A DNA stretch of 64,000 bases from contig CAWFWZ010000016.1 in NCBI GenBank assembly GCA_963819645.1, positions 309,521 through 373,520 of the forward strand, in the 5' to 3' direction. The notes below the pieces were generated by a model. The model had not been told where the DNA came from, ran no database searches, and worked only from the letters and a program-made list of their open reading frames with translations. This document shows positions 56,507 through 64,000 of this stretch, in pieces (position 1 is the first letter of the stretch; every line of letters starts with the position of its first letter). The position numbers and the translations under genes are program-made. Origin of the DNA: CAVVDY01 sp963819645 (GTDB lineage Bacteria; Acidobacteriota; Terriglobia; Terriglobales; Acidobacteriaceae).

Positions 56507-58799
56507 TCAAGCTTGTTCCAATTCAGCCAACTTGCTTCCCAGGGAATCTACCATCGGAAGCAAGAGCTTTCCCAGCGAATTACTGACCGCCCGCCGTTTT
56601 GCATCTTCGAGATCGCCCTTTTCCACTTGGTCAAGCAACCACAATCCCATTATTGTCGACGCAATCTTGTAGATGTTTCTGATTTCTTGCTCGCGTTTTG
56701 GATTCGAGTAAACGTAACGCTGGTAATACCGGTTGTCCATATTCACAAGTGACGTCTTAGACTGATCGACATTTGGCATGATCGTGACGATGTCTTCATC
56801 TGTTGTAATTTCAATGCCGTCTGACCATCCCTCTCTCTTTATCTCTTTGATCTCTGGCAAAGCCGCAGTCGAAATCTTTGGCGGCTTCGGCGGGCTTGGC
56901 GGATGCTTTTTGGGCTCTATAGGCTGATCGATCTCGAGCCAAAAACGAACCGAGAAATAGCCCTCTGGCGAATTGGGGCTCGTCAACATAACCTTCATGT
57001 CGATTCGATGACCTACGTCGTAAGAACTATCTGGCTCGAGTTGTAATTCCAGCCGCCCGTTATAAAGGCTCGTAGATTTGACCAGTGCTTCTGGCCTGAT
57101 GATGAGCTTTCCGGGCTCAAAGGCACGATCGAGATAATCGTTTTCGGCGTCAGTCAGCAAAATCACCCGGCAATATGAGTTCTGAGGACACTTTTTGACG
57201 AACTCTCCACTTTCGTGCCCATTTTCAAGTTTTAAGAATGTCGGGAATCGCTGGCCCTCGAACTTTGGTGTCGGTTGGTCGCCAGGTCTGGGCACTTTGA
57301 TCTTGAAGCCAATACCGAGAATCTCTGCCAACGCAGGGTTTTGCGCAACCAGTTTTTCAAATAGTTCGATGGATTCTGATTCTTCTGCAAATTGCTCCTC
57401 AACAGTCTCTCTGTGGCGTTTTTCATTCCACTCGCGCAGGCCGGGATGTTTGCGAAGGAATTCAGCTAAGGCAGTTTCCAGAAAATCCTTCTCTCGAACG
57501 TCGCGCTGCCGATCACGGCTGGTCATGAACATCCGATTGATCAATTGCTGGTCAAGGCGCGAGCAATCGATATTTATGAGGAGCTGTTTTTGGACCCACG
57601 GAAGATTGACCGATTGTCGCCGGAAAAAATCGTTCGGCAATGCGCCGTGCGACTGGCCGTTTATGGTGTAGATGATTGCCTCTCGCGAACTCACCCACCG
57701 AGAAATTTCGGTATCCCTTTTGAACAGGCAAATGCGCCCTTCAACCAGCCCAATCTTAGGAATATTCAATGTGAAGTTACAGGGGAAGCCCTCCTCTAGA
57801 ACGTCACCTTTGTCATCCTCAAGGCGGATGTTCATTCCCGAGAATGTACTTCTGAGAGTGTGGCCTTTGTAACTCCGCGTTTCATAAATCCGCATCGGAA
57901 CTACAACCGCCCAAAGCTTGCTTGACAAAGCCCGATAAAAATCTACCGTGGCCATAGTCTTTGTACTGCCGGGGAGGTCATACTCAAAAAGCTTTACGAT
58001 CGTTCCATACTTTGTCGGCTCCTTGTACGGTGCGCCCTCGGCATCTGGGTACACCGGGATCTCATCGAAGTCGAGTTCGCAGACTCTCCCCTTCGGCGCC
58101 AGGTATTCGTATCTCTCGTTCTTCTCGTTCTTCAGCGGGGGGGCGCTTTCTGACTACCGTAAATCCCCACTTCGGATTTCTGACACCCGGAATCGCAGCG
58201 TTCCGCCGAGAAGCGATCAACTGATAATTCTTGTTGGGGCTGCAGTAGGTTAAGCTGCCTGTGCTGCCCATGTTGAACTTGCCTTGCACGAAGGGAACGG
58301 ACATTTTGTTGCTACGCAGCAGCGATAGCAACGTATCTTTGAAATCTTCCGGCTTTTGGCCCTCCCCAGTGTCGACAACTGTCACACAGGGATTACCCTC
58401 ACTCGGCTTCTGGCCGGTGACGATGATGCTTATGCTCTGCTCCGCAAGTTGAGTCCGTTGCGCCGCTGACCATCTTGCGAGATTTCCATCGGGGATGTTT
58501 AGGAACTGCTCCGCGGCTTCAACCATCGATCGAGGCACGAGATTGCTGCGCGGATCAAGATTTCTAGCAAAACATTCGCGCATCAAAATGGCATCGATCG
58601 AATTGACGACCTTTTCAACTAACGCGCCTATAGCATCGGCTTGTTGCGCCCCGATAATCCCGAAATTGTTCTCGAAGCCGCCGTAGGGAATCCAATTAGA
58701 ATCAGAAAATTTTTCCAAGCCAAAAATTGTGAGCGCGTCCGTAACATCCTCCTCGCGCTCGGCCCTTAACAAATCGAGAAACAGTTCTTCGTATGCCAT
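56507..58799 (-). CDS. Large GHKL-ATPase-domain protein, possible defence gene, one frameshift
   Basis: About 764 residues when joined at a run of seven G (58137-58143). The N-terminal quarter is a GHKL (Hsp90/MORC-like) ATP-binding domain: N-box E62-x3-N66-x2-D69 in VEKVVNSIDAIL, G1 box VVDTGEGQ (143-147) and G2 box FNMGSTGSL (175-183). The rest has no family known to me; parts look like beta-rich and coiled linker regions, ending VSNSLGKLLLPMVDSLGSKL. Its G+C is lower than its neighbours. With VapBC beside it, it forms an island. MORC-like ATPases occur in DNA-targeting defence systems; function here is inference. Confidence 0.7.
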
Positions 58800-58818
58800 C
58801 GTTTTTCCCGGACTGCAA

Positions 58819-59220
58819 TTACTTCAGCCAGTGGATTTTGATTTCCTGGTCGAGCGGCTTGAATTCTGGGTCGCCGGTCACGAGTTCAGCCTTCTTTTCT
58901 TTGGCCAGCGCGGCGGCGAAAGCATCGGCCAAACTCAACTTGAAACGTGCTTTGAAATCGGCGGCAGTGTCGGCCAACGCGCGGGTTGTGGAATGAAAAT
59001 CAATGGGCAGGCCCTCCAGGACCTTTGCGGCTTCCGCCCAGGCTGCGGCGCCGTCTTTTTTCACAATCGAGTACTTCACCTCGGCGTAGTTCACATCGGT
59101 CATGTGGAGCGGGCTGTCTCTTTTGCTGGCGGAGACGAGCAGTTGCTCCACCGCTTCCGCGCCCGATTCGTCGCGGAAGTAGGCGATGAGCGCGAAGCTG
59201 TCGAGCACCTTAGCGGGCAT
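58819..59220 (-). CDS. vapC: VapC-type PIN-domain toxin 2
   Basis: 133 residues with PIN acidic residues D7 (KVLDSFALIAYF), E47 (VNYAEVKYSI), D99 (LSLADAFAAAL) and D117 (LVTGDPEFK). It overlaps its antitoxin gene by 11 nt. Different subfamily from the VapC at 741-1151 (little sequence in common outside the motifs). It follows the GHKL gene's start by 19 nt on the same strand, so the toxin-antitoxin pair lies upstream of, and may be co-transcribed with, the GHKL gene. Confidence 0.88.
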   Translation of the reverse strand: MPAKVLDSFALIAYFRDESGAEAVEQLLVSASKRDSPLHMTDVNYAEVKYSIVKKDGAAAWAEAAKVLEGLPIDFHSTTRALADTAADFKARFKLSLADAFAAALAKEKKAELVTGDPEFKPLDQEIKIHWLK

Positions 59221-59485
59221 GGCGCTCCTCTAGCGCGCGTTCCTGCCTTTTGTGCTCGGCCCAGTCCTCAGTCAGCGACCGGTGTCCCGGCGCGCGCTTG
59301 AGGATCCCGCGCCCGCGTCTGATGAGTGCCGCAGTCACCGGTTTGAGGAGGATACCGTCCGGCGTCGCTTGAACCACCGCTTTGGTGCCGTCCTCGATTT
59401 CGAATTGCTTACGAAGACGAAGCGGGATGACGACTTGCCCCTTGGTCGTAAACCACACGGTCTCGAGTTTTTCTGTCCCACTCAT
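59210..59485 (-). CDS. vapB: VapB-type AbrB-fold antitoxin 2
   Basis: 91 residues from ATG 59485 (MSGTEKLETVWFTTKGQVVI). The AbrB swapped-hairpin motif TTKGQVVIPLRLRKQFEIED is at the N-terminus. The C-terminal arm (KRAPGHRSLTEDWAEHKRQE) would bind VapC. The longer frame beginning at 59530 runs through the promoter and is rejected. A TTGACG/TAATAC promoter ends 8 nt before the ATG, again predicting a leaderless message as for the first VapBC. Confidence 0.85.
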   Translation of the reverse strand: MSGTEKLETVWFTTKGQVVIPLRLRKQFEIEDGTKAVVQATPDGILLKPVTAALIRRGRGILKRAPGHRSLTEDWAEHKRQERALEERHAR

Positions 59486-59493
59486 GCCCGATA

Positions 59494-59521
59494 GTATTAC
59501 ACATAGGACATAGTCCGTCAA
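59494..59521 (-). promoter_or_regulatory. Promoter of the second vapBC
   Basis: Minus strand: TTGACG (59521-59516), 16-nt spacer, TAATAC (59499-59494), 8 nt before the vapB ATG. Direct repeats CATAG-GA-CATAG lie in the spacer and could bind the VapBC complex. Same hexamer and spacing as the first vapBC promoter. Confidence 0.6.
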
Positions 59522-59736
59522 TATGAACAAAGTAGGATTAATAGCTATCAGGAGGAGGTCACAAAGTTAAGTCCTTAAGGTAGTTCTGAGTAAGTCTATG
59601 GGAGAGCCCCCAGCGGCTAAAGCCGAGGTTCATCTGTCCCGGCTTTGCGGACCACCTAAAGGCGGTCCCTTTCAAAACAAATACTGAGTCCACGTGGACC
59701 GAGTGAATGTGCCCTGTCCGCAATTCTTGCAAAAAT
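59522..59736. repeat. Gene-free stretch with small hairpin repeats
   Basis: Holds a hairpin GGACC-ACCTAAAGGC-GGTCC (59649-59668) and an AGCGGCTAAAGCCG palindrome before it. No gene is seen between vapBC-2 and the DGPF promoter motif. Confidence 0.5.
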
Positions 59737-59773
59737 AATTCGCCCCGGCTGTCGATTTTCTCCGTGCGCGACG
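59737..59773 (+). promoter_or_regulatory. TGTCGA promoter-like motif before the DGPF genes
   Basis: AATTCGC-N4-GCTGTCGATTT with CGAC 16 nt after TGTCGA, 69 nt before the first DGPF start. It fits an ECF-type -35/-10 (TGTCGA is, as I recall, the reported ECF42 -35). The matching copy at 56390-56426 lies just after the sigma gene. Confidence 0.6.
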
Positions 59774-59841
59774 ACTACAGGATGAACGATCCAGAGCGCA
59801 AGGCCGTGCTGCTGGCTCGAAGAACATGAAGGAGAACACTC

Positions 59842-60198
59842 ATGGCGCAGTATCTGGTTTGTAACTACATGCCCGACGACTTCGACCCGTCCACCGTAAC
59901 CGAAGCGATGATGGAAGAGATCCACGCGCTCAATCGCGAATTGATTGCTGCCGGCGCCAGGAAGTTCGCCTGTGGCATTGCTCCGCCGGCCAGCGCCAAG
60001 ACGCTGCGAAGGCAGCCCGACGGCAAGGTGCTCATCACCGACGGACCGTACACCGAGACCAAGGAGCACATGGGCGGATTTTGGATACTGGAAGCCGCCA
60101 ATATGGATGAGGCACTGGCGTGGGCGAAGAAGGCGGCCATCGTCTGCGATATCCCCGGCGAGGTGCGCGAGCTTTTTTTCTACCCGGCTCCGGAATAA
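59842..60198 (+). CDS. YCII/DGPF-domain protein 1
   Basis: 118 residues of the YCII-related (DGPF) family, an alpha-beta barrel fold. The namesake motif reads DGPYTETKEHMGGFWILEA. AAGGAG precedes ATG 59842. The family is regularly encoded with ECF42 sigma factors and may act in stress or secondary-metabolite responses; the enzymatic role is not known. It is followed by a second DGPF gene 125 nt later. Confidence 0.87.
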   Translation: MAQYLVCNYMPDDFDPSTVTEAMMEEIHALNRELIAAGARKFACGIAPPASAKTLRRQPDGKVLITDGPYTETKEHMGGFWILEAANMDEALAWAKKAAIVCDIPGEVRELFFYPAPE

Positions 60199-60323
60199 AG
60201 ACCTGGTGGAAGCGAGTCAACAACCTGTCCACTGCGGCCGGGGAACACACGCCCTGGTGACGAGATGAACGAGCCGGCGCAACACTGTGCTGCCGGCTCT
60301 CATCCGCTATGAGGAGAAGAACA

Positions 60324-60725
60324 ATGAAATACATCTGTTTGGGCTACTACGACAAAAGCAAATTTGACGCCATGACGGATGGCGGACGCAACGCCATGTT
60401 TGACGCATGCTTTGAATATGACGATCATCTTCGCGCCAACGGACACTGGGGTGGCGGCGAAGCGCTTCAGGGTCCGGAAACCGCGTTGACCCTGTGGTGG
60501 AAGAACGGCAAGGTGGCAACCACCGATGGCCCCTACGCCGAAACCAAAGAACAACTCGGCGGCATTCTGGTGCTTGAGGCGAGAGACATGAATCATGCTG
60601 TACAACTCATCGGGCAGCATCCGGCTCTGACGTATGGCAACATTTTCGAGATTCGGCCCGCTGGCGACATGAACGAAATCATGAAGGCGAGCGAGCTGCG
60701 GCGGAGAAAGGTCGTTGCACCCTGA
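60324..60725 (+). CDS. YCII/DGPF-domain protein 2
   Basis: 133 residues starting MKYICLGYYDKSKFDAMTDG, with the family motif DGPYAETKEQLGGILVLEAR and a final REIRPAG-like segment (NIFEIRPAGDM). GAGGAGAA precedes ATG 60324, so this start is chosen over the in-frame ATG 60309, which lies within the Shine-Dalgarno. Likely co-regulated with the first DGPF gene by the sigma factor at 55125. Confidence 0.87.
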   Translation: MKYICLGYYDKSKFDAMTDGGRNAMFDACFEYDDHLRANGHWGGGEALQGPETALTLWWKNGKVATTDGPYAETKEQLGGILVLEARDMNHAVQLIGQHPALTYGNIFEIRPAGDMNEIMKASELRRRKVVAP

Positions 60726-60866
60726 AGCCGGCTCTGGATTGTCACGGACGGAATCGACAAAGCGTCGGCACGCGACACGAAAAGCCGCGCTCTCTCGGCC
60801 GAAGCGCGATGTTGCGAGGCAGGCCGTCGACTGGAGAGCGCGAGGAGAGCTGCACCGCTCTGTGCT

Positions 60867-61622
60867 TCACCTCAGTTCGGCGTGGGAGTATGCCTGCACC
60901 ATCTGCTCTTCGGATGGCGTGTTCAGCACGTAGGTGTCTACAAATTTGTCGACCTGCGGATAGCTCGTATGGCGAATGCGCTCGGCGGCGCTTTGCAGAT
61001 CGTAGTCGCTGTGGCGGAGTTGGATGTGCGGGCCGAGCAGCAGCCAGTCGGCGCCGGTTCGGCCGAGCGGCATGCCGACGCTGCCGGCGTTTATTACCCG
61101 AGTGTTCCCTACCGTGCGATCGAATTGGATGTGGGTGTGGCCGCAAACGACAATCTTCTCTTTGACACCCGCGAACACGGGCGCGAGACGCTCTTCCGAA
61201 GTCAGCCGGGTGAAGATGTCGGTATCGTTGCGCGGAGTGGCGTGGCAGAACAGGACATCGCCCGCGCCGTCGATGGGCAGCGTTACAGTGGCGGGCCAGG
61301 TTGCGATGAGCTTCTCGTGTTCGGGGCGAAGTTGCTGCGCTGTCCAATCGATAGGCTCGCGCCATTCTTCGCGAGCGTCGCAATACCAGTCGGTCTCGAT
61401 GCCGCGTATACGGGCGAGCACCTCACGGTCGCCATTGCCCATGATGAAGTGGGTTGGAACTTCTAATTGCGTTAGAAGGTCAAGACATTCGATCGGCATC
61501 GGGCCGGGCAGCACGTCGCCGCCGATTAGGATCTGGTCTACGCGTTCGCGACGAACGTCTTCCAGCACCGCTTCCAGTGCGGGCAAATTACCGTGGATGT
61601 CGTAGAGGGCGGCGATGCGCAA
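60867..61622 (-). CDS. YfcE/MJ0936-type metallophosphoesterase
   Basis: 251 residues with the calcineurin-like metal motifs in order: ALYDIHGNLPALEAVL, LIGGDVLPGP, FIMGNGDREV, LFCHATPRNDTD and VVCGHTHIQFDR. Family members are broad phosphodiesterases. The GNGD motif replaces the commoner GNHD. Intact and without close operon partners; convergent with the second DGPF gene. Confidence 0.88.
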   Translation of the reverse strand: MRIAALYDIHGNLPALEAVLEDVRRERVDQILIGGDVLPGPMPIECLDLLTQLEVPTHFIMGNGDREVLARIRGIETDWYCDAREEWREPIDWTAQQLRPEHEKLIATWPATVTLPIDGAGDVLFCHATPRNDTDIFTRLTSEERLAPVFAGVKEKIVVCGHTHIQFDRTVGNTRVINAGSVGMPLGRTGADWLLLGPHIQLRHSDYDLQSAAERIRHTSYPQVDKFVDTYVLNTPSEEQMVQAYSHAELR

Positions 61623-61656
61623 TCTGGGTGCCTCCCGAGGGCGTTACGAGCGGAGC

Positions 61657-62013
61657 TTACGGCTGGAAAGGCGCATCTGGATCGAGGGCACGATTAATCA
61701 TGGCAACTAGTTCCCGCATGCGTCGGTCAGACACTCGTCGCGGAAGGCGTTCGATGAAAGCGCTCTTCTCAACCACGGAAATGAAATGAGCTTTTAGGAA
61801 GCTCGGTTCAGGCAGTCCGGTCTCTCCAGGCTCCATTCGCACTGATGTCGGACCAACCGCGCCATAACTGCCAAATGGCACGGCTAGCACGGAGTTCACA
61901 CGTTCGCTGTCGTTACGTGAATTAAGCGAAACAACCACGACTGCATGGCGCTTACCGCCGGTCTGCGCCAGCCAAATTTCGCCACGCCTTGGAGTATCAA
62001 AGCTCCTTGTCAA
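61657..62013 (-). CDS. MazF/PemK-like endoribonuclease toxin
   Basis: About 118 residues of the MazF fold: TPRRGEIWLAQTGGKRHAVV, VLAVPFGSYGAV and EPSFLKAHFISVVEKSAF. In the family it cleaves mRNA at short motifs. The start is unclear: TTG 62013 has AAGGA at good spacing and overlaps the antitoxin by 17 nt, whereas ATG 62052 would add 13 residues with no family likeness. Confidence 0.8.
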   Translation of the reverse strand: MTRSFDTPRRGEIWLAQTGGKRHAVVVVSLNSRNDSERVNSVLAVPFGSYGAVGPTSVRMEPGETGLPEPSFLKAHFISVVEKSAFIERLPRRVSDRRMRELVAMINRALDPDAPFQP

Positions 62014-62287
62014 AGTCGATTTCCTTGGCCGCAGACCCGAGCCCATGTCCAATTGCGTTCTCTTCTGAAGCCCCTTCGGAACTCAAGGAATTGAAGTAGT
62101 TCGCGGTCGCCTTCGCTAGCCGCCTGCGATTGTCAAGCCTACGTAGAGCGGCAATCGACTGGTCGATGGCGTCAGCAATGGAGCGCGCCTCTCCGGAGGC
62201 AACTTTCTTCTCCAGATACCTGTAATTTTCTGTCGCCACGGTCGTCGACACTTTGGCTCGGCCTATCTTCGTCGGCAGTGTAGCCAT
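61997..62287 (-). CDS. Antitoxin partner of the MazF-like toxin
   Basis: 96 residues, starting MATLPTKIGRAKVSTTVATE. The N-terminal part looks like a ribbon-helix-helix DNA-binding domain (KVSTTVATENYRYLEKKVAS), the rest helical and charged, as in antitoxins. Its stop lies inside the toxin start. An extended -10 promoter and GGAG lie upstream. The family is inferred from position and fold pattern. Confidence 0.7.
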   Translation of the reverse strand: MATLPTKIGRAKVSTTVATENYRYLEKKVASGEARSIADAIDQSIAALRRLDNRRRLAKATANYFNSLSSEGASEENAIGHGLGSAAKEIDFDKEL

Positions 62288-62304
62288 CTGTAACTCCAGA
62301 AGAC

Positions 62305-62313
62305 ATTATACCA
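62305..62313 (-). promoter_or_regulatory. Extended -10 promoter of the MazF-like module
   Basis: TGGTATAAT on the minus strand (TGn-extended -10), 17 nt before the antitoxin ATG, with GGAG at 7 nt. Direct copies of ACATCTTGGG at 62339-62360 may be operator sites. Confidence 0.55.
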
Positions 62314-62403
62314 GATAAATTAAACCCCAAATTAGGGGACATCTTGGGGGACATCTTGGGATTTGTCTAGTATGCCATCGAATTCGAACATCCTGTTGCC
62401 GCT

Positions 62404-63979
62404 TCACCGCTTCAGCAAATCCACCGGCTCGTTGACGTCGGTCACCCTGAAGTACTGCGCCAGGTGCGTATATCGGCGCGCCACAGCCTCGTACATGGCA
62501 TATGCGACGTTGCGATAAGAGAAGTGTCCCGCGGGCCCGGAGCGCAGCTCACTGATGTAGAGCGCCTCGGCGAAGTCCATCTTGAACAATGTGCGCTTGC
62601 GGAAGGCCAGCGGAATCAGGTACTGCGACTGTTCGTCGGCTTCGGCCGCTTCCCTTCCCGCCAACTGGGCGACGGCTTCCCATGTGCGATCCATAAGCTG
62701 CGCGTAGCGCGAGGCCAATCCCGCACGCTCGATTTCCTGCGGCATGTCGTAGCCGTGGCGAGGAGTGTAGTCCTGCATGATCTGCACGCAGCGGCGGTGC
62801 CGGTGCATATCGCGGAAGCCGCCGATGTCCATGAGGATGTCGAAGCGGAGCCGCTGGCCCGACTGGAAGGCGCGCGCGACTTCGTCGAAGCGTCCACGAT
62901 GCTTCATACCCAGGGCGACGATCTCGTTGCGATGCTTCTCGCTCATCCCCTCAACCAAGCCGCGAATCTGCCGATAAGAATGATGGTCGTACTGGTAGAG
63001 GAGCGTGGTGGCGAGCTGCGACCTCGAGCGGCTCATCTTCCAGCAAATCGACCACAGGAGCGGGGTCGATCGGCAAACGTCCGAGCAACTCAGCAGCGGC
63101 CCCGCTCAGTTCACGCCGGCTCTCCAGCTCGTAGGTGCTGGGCTCGGCGTATTCCATCAGCGTGGGAGCGAGATCACCCTGGCGCAGAAGTACTTGCTGA
63201 GCTCGACCGGCAAGCTGGGGTGCATGCTCTCGAATTTCATTCAACAGGCCTTCAGCCACCGGCTGGTTCACGTTGTAAGCACCTTCGCGCGCCGCCTGCT
63301 TCAGTAGCTCGCCGAGCCGTCGTACCTCCCCATGCGAGTCGGACAATAGTCGCGAGACCTGGTTCTCCAGCGTACGCGCGCTGACGATCTGTCCCAACGA
63401 CGTATTGGTCGCCATCGGCAACAGATAGCGCGACAGATCGAAGGCCCGCGCGCGCAGGGTGCGCTCATAGGCGTCCTGCTTTATCTCCTCAGGCTTGGGA
63501 GTGCGGTCGCGCAGGTATTCAAACGTCGCGGTCGAAAATGTTGATATTCCGCGAAGAGATGGTCGGCGGTCGCCCGGTACAGCGCATCGGCTTCGGTATC
63601 ACCCGCAAAGTCAGGAACGTAATACCCGCTCTTCTTGAAGTCCTCGATAGCGCGTCGAGCGCTCCTGGCCGTCCCAACGCGGCTCGTCAACGAGGATGGT
63701 CGCGGCGAGAATTGACAGCCGTTCGATGGCAAACGCAAGATGTGCGAGGTCGGCGATGCTGCGGTGCCCGTATTGGAAGTAGAAGGTGTTGAGAAATTTC
63801 TCGGCCTTCTGCTCGTTCAATTCGGCGAGCGATTCGCGCAGCGACAGCGATGAGCGCGAATATTTCGCCATGCCGTAGGCCAGCACTTCGGGGTCGGCAC
63901 CATGCACGGCGTAGACCTGAGTTGAACTTTGGGCGGACGTCTGAGCGGGATCGGTAGTGAGTTTCGTAGCCATCGGCAT
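62404..63979 (-). CDS. thyX: Long FAD-dependent thymidylate synthase (ThyX) family protein, frameshifted
   Basis: About 525 codons when frames are joined (changes near 63650, 63500 and 63020), roughly twice a standard ThyX. The N-terminal half has HRSIADLAHLAFAIERLSIL, PRWDGQERSTRY and DFAGDTEADALYRATADHLF; the C-terminal half has GFRDMHRHRRCVQIMQDYTP and ADEQSQYLIPLAFRKRTLFK. Such two-part ThyX proteins occur in Acidobacteria. ThyX makes dTMP from dUMP with FADH2. ATG 63979 or ATG 63970 (MATKLTTDP) may be the start. Confidence 0.8.
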
Positions 63980-64000
63980 TGAGCCAAATCATAGGTGGTG

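Noticed and set aside
59486..59530. 15-residue N-terminal extension of VapB-2
   Set aside because: It would be translated from the -10/-35 region; the AbrB motif begins just after ATG 59485.

Overview
The window looks like chromosomal DNA of an acidobacterium (Acidobacteriota, Terriglobia; Koribacter/Acidobacteriaceae-like). This rests on a large hopanoid locus, a two-part ThyX protein, a GloVer-repeat secreted protein, many TonB/Tol and M28/M16 periplasmic proteins, and dense palindromic repeats, two of which are translated (CHPERSER-type peptides). There are no rRNA or tRNA genes, no CRISPR array and no recognisable transposase.

Layout. 0-1.4 kb: the start of an acyl-CoA carboxylase subunit running off the left edge, then a VapBC module. 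1.8-13.3 kb: a plus-strand isoprenoid/hopanoid locus (ispH, shc, a methyltransferase, hpnA, hpnG, two zinc dehydrogenases, hpnC, hpnD, hpnE). Together it covers IPP/DMAPP production, squalene synthesis by HpnCDE, cyclisation and side-chain maturation; hpnH is not in the window. 13.5-26 kb: mixed genes (radical SAM protein, single-ring ClpC-like protein, paired M16 peptidases, tautomerase, GloVer protein, isoprenylcysteine-methyltransferase-like protein, phosphoesterase plus nucleotidyltransferase, LigD polymerase-type protein). 26.4-31.5 kb: a complete minus-strand Tol-Pal operon. 31.6-35 kb: LssY-like protein, pseudo-receiver, Crp/Fnr regulator. 35-45 kb: ABC exporter, cell-wall recycling (nagZ, anmK), oligopeptide-type binding protein, YmdB phosphodiesterase, M28 peptidase. 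45-50.4 kb: TonB protein, small membrane and zinc-ribbon proteins, miaA. 50.5-54.4 kb: pyrRBC and convergent recA. 55-60.7 kb: an ECF42-type sigma factor and two DGPF/YCII proteins, separated by a lower-GC minus-strand island carrying a GHKL-ATPase gene and a second VapBC. 60.9-64 kb: phosphoesterase, MazF-like module, thyX.

About two dozen genes, including essential ones (recA, pyrC, ThyX, hopanoid genes), are interrupted by small indels while codon-level homology continues in another frame. The simplest reading is uncorrected sequencing or assembly error. I therefore give each as one gene spanning the frames and say where it breaks.

Most interesting points: the GHKL-ATPase/VapBC island that appears to split an ECF42 locus, with two copies of a TGTCGA promoter-like motif on either side; two zinc dehydrogenases inside the hopanoid operon; a 585-bp inverted-repeat element lying exactly between two convergent stop codons; VapBC promoters that predict leaderless mRNAs; and a perfect CRP-type palindrome near recA.
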